NCBI GenBank assembly: GCA_964542765.1
Contig: CAZIVO010000003.1
Location: 1-64,000, forward strand
Direction: 5' to 3'
DNA length: 64,000 nucleotides
From: CAZIVO01 sp964542765
GTDB lineage: Bacteria; Planctomycetota; UBA1135; UBA2386
Notes under the pieces: generated by a model
Databases searched by the model: none
What the model saw: only the letters and a program-made list of their open reading frames with translations
Told to the model about the DNA's origin: nothing
Position numbers and translations under genes: made by a program
Shown here: piece by piece, positions 34,666 to 43,066 of the stretch
How positions within the stretch are numbered: the first letter of the stretch is position 1
How the letters are laid out: every line of letters starts with the position of its first letter

Positions 34666-35748
34666 ATGATGGCAGATGAAGGCACAGGCGTGAAGGAAAC
34701 CACGCAATCCCAGGAAGCGCAGGGGCCACGCAAGGACCATGGCGTCCTCTATGTGGGGATGGACCTGGGGACCTCGCGCACGTCGATTTCGGCTAGCAAT
34801 GGTGTGCGAGAATCTGTCTTCTCCGTTGTCGGCTACCCCAAGGATGTGGTCAGTCGGAAACTGTTGCAGCGGGATGTCCTGTTTGGCAAGGAGGCGATGG
34901 ACAAGAGACTGTCCTTGGATTTTTATCGCCCTCTTGAGAAGGGCGTCCTCAAGGATGATGAGAAGGATAAAGGGGCTGATGCTGCCAAGGATCTGATCGG
35001 TGAGGCGATCCGGATCTCTCAACCGCGTTCCGACGAGTTGATCTATGCCGTGATCGGTGTTCCTGCTCAGGCCTCGATGAAGAACAAGGAGGCGATAGTC
35101 GAGGCGGCGCGCGAGCATGTTGATTCCGTGATGCTTTGCAGTGAGCCCTTTGCTGTGGCTTATGGGCTGGAGATGCTCGAAGACGTTTTGGTTGTCGACA
35201 TCGGAGCCGGGACCATGGATATGTGCCGTATGCACGGCACGATGCCCGAAGAGGCGGATCAGATCACATCCGAAATCGCCGGAGATGCTGTCGATGCACG
35301 GTTATCGGAGTTGGTCGGTGAAGCCTGTGCAGGCGTTCAGTTCACGCCCCAGATGATCAAGGAACTCAAGGAGCGGCATGCTTACGTGGGGAATCCGGCC
35401 GGGCCTTGCCTCGTGCAGTTGCCAGTGAATGGCAAGCCGACGGAGTTCGATATCACGGCGCAGGTGAAGGAGGCTTGTGAGATCCTTGTGCCGGAGATCA
35501 CCCAAGGAGTGACCTCCCTGATTTCCTCCTTCGACCCCGAATTCCAGGAGAGGTTGCGTGGCCGGGTCCTCATCGCCGGTGGCGGTTCCCTCGTGAAGGG
35601 GCTGGATCTGGCGGTCGAGGAATCTCTGAATAAAAATCTTGGAGGCGCCAAGGTGATCCGTATCGAGGAACCGATCTACGGCGGTGCCAACGGTGCCCTG
35701 AAAATCGCGCAAGACATGCCCGGGGAATACTGGGAGAGGCTGAAGTAG
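34666..35748 (+). CDS. MamK-family actin-like protein
   Basis: 360 residues with the actin/Hsp70 ATPase fold: phosphate-1 loop GMDLGTSRT (31-39), phosphate-2 loop VVDIGAGTMD (176-185) and adenosine motif IAGGGSLVKG (303-312). Similarity to magnetosome MamK, as I remember that sequence, runs from SVVGYPKDV (53-61) through the catalytic Glu region SEPFAVAYG (Glu160) to the closing GEYWERL; it is much closer to MamK than to MreB or DnaK. The catalytic Glu and Asp are both kept, so it should polymerise and hydrolyse ATP. No mamA, mamB, mamM or other magnetosome gene is in the window. GAGAGGGA precedes ATG ATG, so the start may be one codon later. Confidence 0.88.
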   Translation: MMADEGTGVKETTQSQEAQGPRKDHGVLYVGMDLGTSRTSISASNGVRESVFSVVGYPKDVVSRKLLQRDVLFGKEAMDKRLSLDFYRPLEKGVLKDDEKDKGADAAKDLIGEAIRISQPRSDELIYAVIGVPAQASMKNKEAIVEAAREHVDSVMLCSEPFAVAYGLEMLEDVLVVDIGAGTMDMCRMHGTMPEEADQITSEIAGDAVDARLSELVGEACAGVQFTPQMIKELKERHAYVGNPAGPCLVQLPVNGKPTEFDITAQVKEACEILVPEITQGVTSLISSFDPEFQERLRGRVLIAGGGSLVKGLDLAVEESLNKNLGGAKVIRIEEPIYGGANGALKIAQDMPGEYWERLK

Positions 35749-35853
35749 CAGGCTGTCGCGGCCAGGCCGAAAAGTTTCTCGGTTGTTGACCTGAGTAAGG
35801 AGGCTTTGAGCCTTGTCAGGCGAGTTTGTGGCGCTGCTCTGTAGCGTGCAGAG

Positions 35854-36630
35854 TCAGTCGATCCCGAACTCGGATCGGAGGATCTCTTTGAGTTCGTAGA
35901 AGTCATGAATCTCGAAGTCGGGGTCGGTCACGCCTTCAGCTATTGCATGTCGCCCGGATCGCTTGATACGGGTTGCGATGAAGCCTTCTTGCTTGCAGGG
36001 ATCGATGTCGTGAGTGGGGTTGTCACCGACATACATGACTCGTGATGCTTCCAGGTCGAGATCCGTGAGGACTCGCCGGTAGAGTTTCGGATTCGGCTTG
36101 CTGATGCCGATCTGGTCCGTGAGGAAGATGGCTGAGGGGGTGATGAAGTCGTGGATCTTCAGGCGGATGATCTTCTCGGCCTGCTTGACGGTCCATCCGG
36201 CGGAGATGATGCCGACGATGGGCACCTTGCCGGCGACCCATCGCAAGACATCGTAGGCATCGTCATGGACCTGGAATTCTCGCCATTTGGTCTCATGGTA
36301 GGCGACAACACCCGCGGCGACGAGAATGGCAGGATTCAGTCCCGCTGTTGCTTCTGCCGGCAACCGGAGCAAGAGTTTGTCGAAGTGGCGGTCGTAGTTG
36401 CTCGAGAACTCGCCGAGAACTTCTTCAAGTTCTCGGCGACATGACTCCCGTTCAGCGCGGAGGCCATGCTTGATCATGGCATCGATGGCTGCTCGGCGCG
36501 CCTTGTCTGCGAACACCGATGTGGAGAAGAGCGTGTCGTCGATATCGAAGAAGATCGCGTCGAGACTGCGTGTTACTCCAGCGCGGCCGTGTCCCTTTTT
36601 TTGCTCAGAACCGGATTCGGCCTCGCCCAC
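35854..36630 (-). CDS. HAD-superfamily hydrolase
   Basis: 258 residues, cytoplasmic. The four HAD motifs are seen: FFDIDDTLF (nucleophile Asp), IISAGWTV (Ser/Thr motif II), the Lys of GISKPNPKLY and GDNPTHDI. The cap looks like the helical C1 type of nucleotidase or phosphoglycolate-type enzymes (TIGR02253-like). GTG start four bases after the secretin stop, so probably cotranscribed with that gene; no Shine-Dalgarno sequence seen. Substrate unknown. Convergent with the actin gene, 105 bases away. Confidence 0.85.
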   Translation of the reverse strand: MGEAESGSEQKKGHGRAGVTRSLDAIFFDIDDTLFSTSVFADKARRAAIDAMIKHGLRAERESCRRELEEVLGEFSSNYDRHFDKLLLRLPAEATAGLNPAILVAAGVVAYHETKWREFQVHDDAYDVLRWVAGKVPIVGIISAGWTVKQAEKIIRLKIHDFITPSAIFLTDQIGISKPNPKLYRRVLTDLDLEASRVMYVGDNPTHDIDPCKQEGFIATRIKRSGRHAIAEGVTDPDFEIHDFYELKEILRSEFGID

Positions 36631-36634
36631 GGGC

Positions 36635-39211
36635 TTAGCGCCGATCTTCCATCAGGTCCTTTACATCCGTGATCGTGGCGCGGACCAAGACCATCAAACT
36701 CGAGTTCTCGTCGGAGACACCTTCCTGCTTGAACAGGAAGGAGAGGATGGGGATTTTAGACAGGATCGGGGTCTCGGCTTTTCGCTCGGTAGCCAGCACT
36801 TCACGGAGCCCACCCAGGAGGACCGAACCACCGTCTGGAACCTCTGCCGTGGTGGCGAATGACTTCACCCTCATGATCGGCAGTTGCAAGGTGACGGGCA
36901 GTGTTGAGCCTGCCAACGAGGTTGAGAATGTTGGGATTGGACGAACCAACTCCGCGATGGTGGGCTGCAAGCTCAAGGCTACGCGCCTACGATCGTGGGT
37001 GATGGTCGGTCGAACGTCGAGGACAACCCCGTCCTGGATGACATCGACTTTCGGATCTGCGATGAACGATGCCTGCGCCACTTCGATGTCGAAGTCACGG
37101 ACGTAGGAGGTCTGGTTGATGACCGCCACGTTGGCTCGTTCGTTGTTGAGCACGGTGATGGTTTGGCTATTGACCACCTGGATGTCTTGGCGCTTTTCGA
37201 CGGCTCTGATCAAGGCCTGCACCTGTAGATCGTCAAGAAGCGAGATGCTTGCCGTGGCACCGCCGGTGGTGCTCAGGGCGCGCCCGAGCCCTTGAGAGAA
37301 GAAGTTTTCGGTGCGTGCTCGCACGTCACCGTCACCTCCGTCGTTGAAGAAGGCGCCAGCACTCGGACGGCCAGCTTCTTCGCCTGTGCCTGCATTATCG
37401 AAGCCACGCGAGGCATTGTCATCGAGCATGTTTGTGATGTCATCGAGCGTCGAAACCGTTCCCTTGGCTCCCGATCCACCCAAACCACGGAAGTCCACGC
37501 CGATTTCCTGGATGAAGTTCTGGGTGACCGTGAGGAATTTCGATTCGATCGTGACGACGGTTGTCGCGAAGCGGCGCTGGTCGTTGAGGAGTTGAATCAC
37601 TCGCTGCTGCATTTCAGGATTGGCAGTCACCAGCAGGTAGCCGCCTTCGACAGCTTCCATCATGCCCCCGCCTTCGGCGTCCCAGTAGGTATCGCCACCA
37701 GTCGCATCCTTGATGTTCGCGGCGAGGGTATCGAGTTCTATATAGGCGATTCTCTCATCTGCTTCGCCGCCGATTCGTGGGCCGCTCATGCCGGTATCGC
37801 CAGATGGCATGTCGCGAACGGTGGGAGGGAGGAACGTGGTGATGGGGAAGACCAGATCGCGGACATCGTGGCTGATCAGGGTGCTATTGCCACCGGCCAG
37901 GGCCCTTGTAGTGATCTCGACAACGCCGTTGCGCACGGTCCATGCGAGGCTCTCACTCTTGGCTACCATGTGGTCCAAGAAATTGGCAACGGAAATGGAT
38001 GAGACGAGTTCCATCTCAAGTACCAGACTCTCATCGTCGATGGCTTCTTGTGCTTCTGGCGTGATGATGATGGGGATGCTGGTGATGGTCTGTACGAGTT
38101 TGCGGACTTCGTTGTAGTCACCAGTTTCTTCCGTGAAGGACAGCTTGCCGACGGCCTTGGTCTTGACCTGCTCCATGATGGCGGCGTCGTCTGCATCTAC
38201 CGTCGTTGTCGGGAGGCTCTGCTTTTGGCGCTGGCTAGCGGTCTTCCATGTTTCGGGATTGGTTCGAAGGATGTCGGTCTGCGGAATCTTCAGGTCCTCG
38301 GCGGCCTCGAGCATCTTGGTGAACTCGCGCCGTTTCTCGGCGTAATAGGCATCGGTGCGGGATTCACGCCCAGCCTTGATCGATGCATTGTGGAGGTTGC
38401 GCGCGACGTGATTCACGGGCTCAAGTTGCAGCGCTTGGAAAGCGAGTTCCTCAGCAATCCGGAATTTCCGATCCTCGAAGGCTCGGATAGCAGTCGTCAG
38501 GAAGCGGTCTACCTTGGCGTCATGGCGTGCGCGTTCGCGCTCCTCGACGAGGCGTAGCTGCTGTTGTGTCTCGCGTTCCAGGATGTCTTGCTTTTCGAGG
38601 AGAGCTGCGTCATGAGCCTTCTGAGCCTGTGCAAGAAGATCTTCGCTTCGCTGTTTGATGTTGCCCCACTCGATGTCCGAGCCGACTTCAATGTGTAGAA
38701 GGACTTGCTTGGCGTTCTGAATCGCCACCGCGTTATTGCCCTGCTCCATCGATTGATGGCCAGACTCAAGCAGGTCGATGGCGCGGGCCTTGGCACGCTC
38801 TTCACGGATCCTCCACAGCTGAGCCATCGCTTGCCCATAGGTCTGGATCGTTCCTGGATCATCCGGGTTGATCTCGCTCTTGATGGTCGCGATTCTCTGG
38901 TTGACTTCGTTGCTGCCCGGTGTGAGTTCCTGCGCACGCAGTAACAACGCCAGCGCTTGCTCAAGTTCTCCCTGCATTCGAAGGTCGCGAGCATCGGCCA
39001 GATACTTTGTCACGAGAAACTTGGCGCGCTGTGTGCCGATTTCACCTGTTCCCGGATCTTGCTGCGGTGTGAGCGGCCGAGTCAAGGTTGCATCATCGGC
39101 ATAAGAGCTTCCAGAACTCGTGCCGGAGCACGATGGCAGAAAGCAGGTAAAGACGCAGAGTGCGGAAGAGGAGATTGCGAGGGCTAGTCGACGGTTCAGT
39201 TTGGGAATCAT
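36635..39211 (-). CDS. Secretin-like outer membrane lipoprotein, copy 1
   Basis: 858 residues from ATG 39211. Lipoprotein signal with lipobox FLPSC (Cys near 28). N-terminal half is helical with TPR-like repeats (LEQALALLLRAQELTPGSNEV; AEELAFQALQLEPVNHVA), then an STN/N0-like part (SVANFLDHMVAKSESLAW), secretin N domains and a secretin C domain with ISLLDDLQVQALIRAVEKR, VVLDVRPTIT and VPDGGSVLLGGL. The layout recalls the TPR-containing PilQ-like secretin of Akkermansia (Amuc_1098 family). It should form a gated outer membrane pore. Its paralogue is at 46156; both carry a VDFRGLG motif. Confidence 0.87.
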   Translation of the reverse strand: MIPKLNRRLALAISSSALCVFTCFLPSCSGTSSGSSYADDATLTRPLTPQQDPGTGEIGTQRAKFLVTKYLADARDLRMQGELEQALALLLRAQELTPGSNEVNQRIATIKSEINPDDPGTIQTYGQAMAQLWRIREERAKARAIDLLESGHQSMEQGNNAVAIQNAKQVLLHIEVGSDIEWGNIKQRSEDLLAQAQKAHDAALLEKQDILERETQQQLRLVEERERARHDAKVDRFLTTAIRAFEDRKFRIAEELAFQALQLEPVNHVARNLHNASIKAGRESRTDAYYAEKRREFTKMLEAAEDLKIPQTDILRTNPETWKTASQRQKQSLPTTTVDADDAAIMEQVKTKAVGKLSFTEETGDYNEVRKLVQTITSIPIIITPEAQEAIDDESLVLEMELVSSISVANFLDHMVAKSESLAWTVRNGVVEITTRALAGGNSTLISHDVRDLVFPITTFLPPTVRDMPSGDTGMSGPRIGGEADERIAYIELDTLAANIKDATGGDTYWDAEGGGMMEAVEGGYLLVTANPEMQQRVIQLLNDQRRFATTVVTIESKFLTVTQNFIQEIGVDFRGLGGSGAKGTVSTLDDITNMLDDNASRGFDNAGTGEEAGRPSAGAFFNDGGDGDVRARTENFFSQGLGRALSTTGGATASISLLDDLQVQALIRAVEKRQDIQVVNSQTITVLNNERANVAVINQTSYVRDFDIEVAQASFIADPKVDVIQDGVVLDVRPTITHDRRRVALSLQPTIAELVRPIPTFSTSLAGSTLPVTLQLPIMRVKSFATTAEVPDGGSVLLGGLREVLATERKAETPILSKIPILSFLFKQEGVSDENSSLMVLVRATITDVKDLMEDRR

Positions 39212-39279
39212 GTCGGCTTCGTTCACTCAGGGGTGTCGTGACCCGGAATTTGTGCAGATGTACAGACCATTAGCTCAAC

Positions 39280-39300
39280 AAAAGGCGGCATCGGGGCCGC
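39280..39300 (-). terminator. Weak terminator-like hairpin
   Basis: On the minus strand GCGGC, six-base loop, GCCGC, then CTTTTGTT. It could end the exbB-exbD-exbD transcript about 480 bases past its last gene. Five pairs only. Confidence 0.4.
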
Positions 39301-39421
39301 AGGTGATATGAGAGAGGGTCGGGCCAGCATCATACGTGCGAGGTAGAGCCCAAGCCGCAGGGCGCGCGGCCTGGATGGTCTCAGAGGCTATAAAAAGTAT
39401 TCCCCTTGGCGGTGACGTGCC

Positions 39422-39441
39422 ACCCCCAAATGGGGGTCTTT
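39422..39441 (+). terminator. Hairpin followed by T run, plus strand
   Basis: ACCCCC, AAAT, GGGGGT, then CTTTT. Six strong pairs and a short loop. No plus-strand gene ends upstream, so it may stop antisense transcription into the exbD genes or belong to an unseen small RNA. Confidence 0.4.
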
Positions 39442-39783
39442 TGGTCCTTCTTTGGTTTGGCGGCATGACGTAATCACTAGATTTCACAATGGTTAGCCTA
39501 TGAATCAGCCCCGTCGCCGCGGCGGCGGGTGCCCTGGCCTCGGGCCATGCCCACAGAGATCCCCTTACCATGGGTTTCGCGAGGCCCGCCGCTGTTTTGA
39601 TGTGATCGGGGGGAGGGCGCAGCCCGGATCACTCCGTTCGGGCCGGGCCAAGAGTGCACACTTGCGTTTGCCACCACTGGGGGATGTCAGGGCTTCAATT
39701 GGCCCGGGGGGTGGTGCGTGCGCGTGCCGGATCCGGGGGTGGCCGCCGAGATAGGGGCGATGGGGATGCCGCCGCCGCCGGGG

Positions 39784-40353
39784 CTATCGGCTTCGCATCT
39801 CGCGCCGCTTGTTGGCTTCCGCGCTTCCCCTCGCACCCATGCCCCCGCCAAAGTTGACATCGGTGAAGCCTGCGTTTGTCACGGCATCGACCGTGAGTGC
39901 AACGTCGCCGTATGTGGTCTCTTCGGTGGGCTCCACCACGACTCCCATCAGCTTGGGTTCGCCGGTCTTTGGGTCAGTCTGCATCTTGGATTTATCCTTG
40001 GCGATGCGCTTGAGCTCTTCGAGCAACTTGTCGATCTCGCGGAGTTTCTTGGGACCGACTTCCCAGTGGATCTGGTGACCTTCGAGTCTGTAACTCCCTT
40101 CCGGGCGCTTCTTGTAGCGAGGAGACTCGGTCCCCCAGTTCGTGCAGACAATCTTGATTTCCAGCTTCTCTTGTGGCTCGACATCGGTGGAGTGTGCACC
40201 GACGTCCTTGGGCAGATAGGCCGGCAGCTTTGCCTCGAGGACTTTGAAGTCGATACAGAGAAAGAAAATGATCAGCAGGAAGACGACGTCGATCATCGGC
40301 GTCATGTCCATCTCGAACTCTTCATCGACTTGTTCGCGAATGAGGTCTCTCAT
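39784..40353 (-). CDS. ExbD/TolR-like protein 2
   Basis: 189 residues. A short cytoplasmic start (EEFEMDMTPMID), a single transmembrane helix (VVFLLIIFFLCIDF) bearing the conserved proton-carrying Asp of the MID motif, and a periplasmic domain longer than usual with a Gly-rich end (VNFGGGMGARGSAEANKRRE). Works with ExbB as a proton-driven stator. Follows exbD1 by 15 bases. Confidence 0.93.
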   Translation of the reverse strand: MRDLIREQVDEEFEMDMTPMIDVVFLLIIFFLCIDFKVLEAKLPAYLPKDVGAHSTDVEPQEKLEIKIVCTNWGTESPRYKKRPEGSYRLEGHQIHWEVGPKKLREIDKLLEELKRIAKDKSKMQTDPKTGEPKLMGVVVEPTEETTYGDVALTVDAVTNAGFTDVNFGGGMGARGSAEANKRREMRSR

Positions 40354-40368
40354 GAGTCTTTCCCTGCT

Positions 40369-40893
40369 CTATTTCTGGAGCTTGGCTTCCTTGTCCTCTT
40401 CACTCATGGCGAGCTCGAGCTTCCAGAAGGCGGCATCTTTTTGCGTGCAAGCCGTCATGAACTTGCCGACATAGTGCCACTCGGTCCATTTGTCAGCGCG
40501 AATCAGCACAGGGTCATCGACGACCGTCATCGTCATTCCGCCGCCGACCGTCTCTTTCTTGATATTCTCTTTCTTGCAGACATTGTCGCGCCAGTAGACC
40601 AAGAGCTTGTGGATGTCTTCGGTGTACTGCTTGTCCGCAACCTTGGGATCTGCCCACTGGTTCTTCTTGTAGATGATGTTCCCGGACTGAGCGATATTGA
40701 CGATCGGGCGGACATCGGCAGGTTGGTCATCTGGGACGGCGTACAGGGCCTTCGGCAGGATCAGATCCTCGAGATCTTGCTGGCTAAGGTCGATGACGAG
40801 CACGAAGAAGATCATCAGGAGGAAGACGCAATCGATCATGGGCGTCATGTCCATCTCCAGTTCCTCCTGGGCGTGTTTTGTTGCCTTGCTCAT
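40369..40893 (-). CDS. ExbD/TolR-like protein 1
   Basis: 174 residues from ATG 40893, which has AGGAG seven bases upstream; a 24-residue longer reading lacks that support. EELEMDMTPMIDCVFLLMIFFVLVIDL contains the membrane helix and conserved Asp. The periplasmic part holds an insert (about 60-135) with NIIYKKNQWADPK and KKENIKKETVGGG that is not in E. coli ExbD. Differs clearly from the second ExbD, so the stator core may be a heterodimer. Confidence 0.93.
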   Translation of the reverse strand: MSKATKHAQEELEMDMTPMIDCVFLLMIFFVLVIDLSQQDLEDLILPKALYAVPDDQPADVRPIVNIAQSGNIIYKKNQWADPKVADKQYTEDIHKLLVYWRDNVCKKENIKKETVGGGMTMTVVDDPVLIRADKWTEWHYVGKFMTACTQKDAAFWKLELAMSEEDKEAKLQK

Positions 40894-40972
40894 GCCAGCG
40901 CTCCTTGTTCGATGGTTGCCCGATGCCGAGTCATCGGCGGCGGGTTGTTTGCGGTCATTCCGCACATTGGCA

Positions 40973-41698
40973 TTATCCCTTGGACCCGGCGCGGAAACGC
41001 TCGAACAGGTCTTCGGCCAAGGCGTTCACCTCGATGGTCGTCCGCACAACCTTGTTGCGGAAGGTGAAGAAGAACGCGCCAACGGGGATGGCCACGATCA
41101 GCCCGAAGATGGTGGTGGTGAGCGCCAGCTTGATACCTCCGGCGAGTTGCGCCGGACTGACAGATCCGCCAGCACTGGCGATTTCACCGAAGGTGACGAA
41201 CATACCGGTCACGGTCCCGAGCAGGCCCATCATCGGCGCCGTCGCACTGATCAAGGAGAGCCAGCCCACTTTCTGGAACAGCTTGACCGCTTCTTCGTCT
41301 TGCATCTCACGCATTGCCGTTTGAATGGTGTCAAAGGGATGCCCGAGTTTGCCAAGCCCGGAGGCGATGATGTTGGTGAAGTAAGTCCGCTCGTTCTCGC
41401 AGAGTTCGAGAGCATCCTGGAAGGTTTCTTCATCGAACATGGCCTCCATCTCGTCGATCAGATCTGGTGGGGCGAGCTTGTCGCGCTTGATCGTCATGAA
41501 GTTCTCGATGATCAGCGCCAGAGACACGATTGAGATGAGGACGATCACCCAGCCGATGATGCCCGCATGTGCGAACATGTCAGAGACTGCGTTTCTCTGT
41601 TCGGTTGTTTCCTGCGCGGCCGCGGGTGCAGCGAGAAAGAGAGGGGCGAACGCGGGCAGAGTTGCGGTCAACTTGTGAAATGATTCAGGCAGTTTCAT
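40973..41698 (-). CDS. ExbB/TolQ/MotA-family proton channel protein
   Basis: 241 residues from ATG 41698. A signal peptide (ending near APAAAQ) and a short periplasmic region precede three transmembrane helices: IIGWVIVLISIVSLALIIE, LISATAPMMGLLGTVTGMFVTF (the family signature) and LALTTTIFGLIVAIPVGAFFF. Pairs with the two ExbD proteins to turn proton flow into motion across the periplasm. No TonB, TolA or Pal is encoded nearby. An intrinsic terminator lies 25-54 bases before its ATG, leaving no room for a promoter after it. Confidence 0.94.
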   Translation of the reverse strand: MKLPESFHKLTATLPAFAPLFLAAPAAAQETTEQRNAVSDMFAHAGIIGWVIVLISIVSLALIIENFMTIKRDKLAPPDLIDEMEAMFDEETFQDALELCENERTYFTNIIASGLGKLGHPFDTIQTAMREMQDEEAVKLFQKVGWLSLISATAPMMGLLGTVTGMFVTFGEIASAGGSVSPAQLAGGIKLALTTTIFGLIVAIPVGAFFFTFRNKVVRTTIEVNALAEDLFERFRAGSKG

Positions 41699-41722
41699 GA
41701 AACCGTCTCGATTCGATTGCTG

Positions 41723-41752
41723 AAAAAACACTTGGGGCGAGGGCCACCCCAA
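41723..41752 (-). terminator. Intrinsic terminator or attenuator between TPR gene and exbB
   Basis: On the minus strand TTGGGG, nine-base loop, CCCCAA, GTG, then six T. It stands about 120 bases after the end of the TPR gene at 41874 and just before exbB, so it should reduce but perhaps not stop transcription into exbB-exbD-exbD. Confidence 0.7.
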
Positions 41753-41873
41753 TAAGTCTGAAAGGTGTTTCTAGGGGTCCTCTTGTCGGAGGGATAGGTA
41801 GAGTTTGCGTGTGAAGTCCGTTCGGGGGAAGCCCCGGTTACCGGTTCATGTAAGAATTTCCCCTGGATAGGAT

Positions 41874-43007
41874 TCACCGGGAAAGTTCCTCGCGGGCTAG
41901 AGATGCCCATGGTGTCGAAGCGTAAAAACGGGTCACGGCATTGAAGTAGGCAGCGGCACGAGCCTTCTTGTCCTTTTCTTTGTCGGAGGAGATGGCGAGC
42001 AAGACCTTGCCAGTGAAGTAGAGGGCCTTGGCCGTTGTGCTTCCATCTCCGATGTCGAGAAGATTGGCCATTGCGAGTGCTACTTGGGCGTCCCGGAGTG
42101 CTTTGTGATCTTGGCTCGTAGAGCCTTTCATGAAAAGGGCCTGGCCCTTTCCTGCGTAGGCAGCGGCCTGCACCGAGGTTGGTTGGTTGGACGACGTGGG
42201 GTTCTCAAACTTTTGGAAATAGATCAGGGCTTGGTCGTATTGCCCTTCAGCAATGAAGGTTTCGCCCTCGCCGACGACCGATTGGGACTTGAGTTTATGA
42301 AGTTGTGGATCGGTGTCGCCCGAATTGAGAGCGGCATCGACGGCAGAAATCACGCCGCGGTAGGTGGAGCGTGCCTCAGCGTGTTTGTTCAGGGCAACTT
42401 GGGCGAGGGCTTTCTCGAATTTGGCTCGCGCATCCCAGATGAGTCCCCAGCTGTTTTGGATCGCCAGATTCTCGTATTCCGTCAGCTTTGTTTCTGCTTC
42501 GGCGGCCTCGCCCTGCAGTCGCACTGCCCGTGCGATCGCCAGACGAGCTGCCGGGATCCTCAGCCCGTCAGGGGCGCTGCTCACGTAGTCTTCCATGGAG
42601 GACTGTGCCCCGGCGGCCTTGTCCACATCATCTCCGGCTGCTCGTAACAGTGCGTCTGCTGCCTGAAACTTCAGCTCAGCTTGGAAGACAGGTCTGCTCG
42701 TGCCTGTCTCGGCCTCCTTGTAGAAGTTGGCAGCTTTTTCGAAGTTGCCCTTGGCCATGGCTACTTGGGCGATGAGGTAGCTTTCCGGCGGTTCATGCCA
42801 GTCGATGGTTTGGATCTTGCTGGCGGATAGCTTCGACTCTTTCGACCCACGCTTGTAGGTGATGGAGTCGGTGGTCATGGAGGTTACTTCGACACCTCGT
42901 ACTCGTGCTCCGTCGGTTTGGATGATCGTGTCCTTGATCTTTTGAGCGCCGACAGGGGCGGTGACCAAGAGGGCCGTGCCACATGCGATAGCCGTGATGA
43001 GTTTCAT
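41874..43007 (-). CDS. Periplasmic TPR protein of the secretin locus
   Basis: 377 residues from ATG 43007. Signal peptide (LITAIACGTALLVTAPVG), then a short beta-rich domain (DTIIQTDGARVRGVEV; ITYKRGSKESKLSASKI) like small SH3-like modules seen in secreted planctomycete proteins, followed by TPR-type helical repeats (AMAKGNFEKAANFYKEAE; AEGQYDQALIYFQKFE). Likely a periplasmic scaffold. Its start lies 60 bases after the stop of the larger TPR gene. Confidence 0.8.
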   Translation of the reverse strand: MKLITAIACGTALLVTAPVGAQKIKDTIIQTDGARVRGVEVTSMTTDSITYKRGSKESKLSASKIQTIDWHEPPESYLIAQVAMAKGNFEKAANFYKEAETGTSRPVFQAELKFQAADALLRAAGDDVDKAAGAQSSMEDYVSSAPDGLRIPAARLAIARAVRLQGEAAEAETKLTEYENLAIQNSWGLIWDARAKFEKALAQVALNKHAEARSTYRGVISAVDAALNSGDTDPQLHKLKSQSVVGEGETFIAEGQYDQALIYFQKFENPTSSNQPTSVQAAAYAGKGQALFMKGSTSQDHKALRDAQVALAMANLLDIGDGSTTAKALYFTGKVLLAISSDKEKDKKARAAAYFNAVTRFYASTPWASLAREELSR

Positions 43008-43066
43008 TGAACCTGTCCCCGAGCCGATTCTCGTTCTGATTACTGTTTGTCGAGTCACCGATATCC

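Larger units (their letters stand above)
39212..39783. other. Non-coding region with hairpins between exbD2 and the secretin gene
   Basis: 572 bases. It probably holds the promoter of the secretin-HAD pair, though I cannot point to a convincing -35/-10 pair. It contains two hairpins, one followed by a T-rich stretch on each strand (39280-39300 minus, 39422-39441 plus), and very GC-rich sequence at 39515-39600. Open frames here have no recognisable protein features and no ribosome sites. Confidence 0.5.

Noticed and set aside
33091..35748. Magnetosome gene cluster
   Set aside because: Only a MamK-like gene is present; no mamA, B, E, I, M, O, P or Q type genes in 64 kb.
39400..39425. TGGCACG on the minus strand, a sigma-54 -24-like element
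   Set aside because: The GC of the -12 element is at the wrong spacing and no activator site was seen.
39718..41067. 449-residue plus-strand frame across the exbD genes
   Set aside because: Antisense to two clear ExbD genes; low-complexity Asp/Leu/Val composition.
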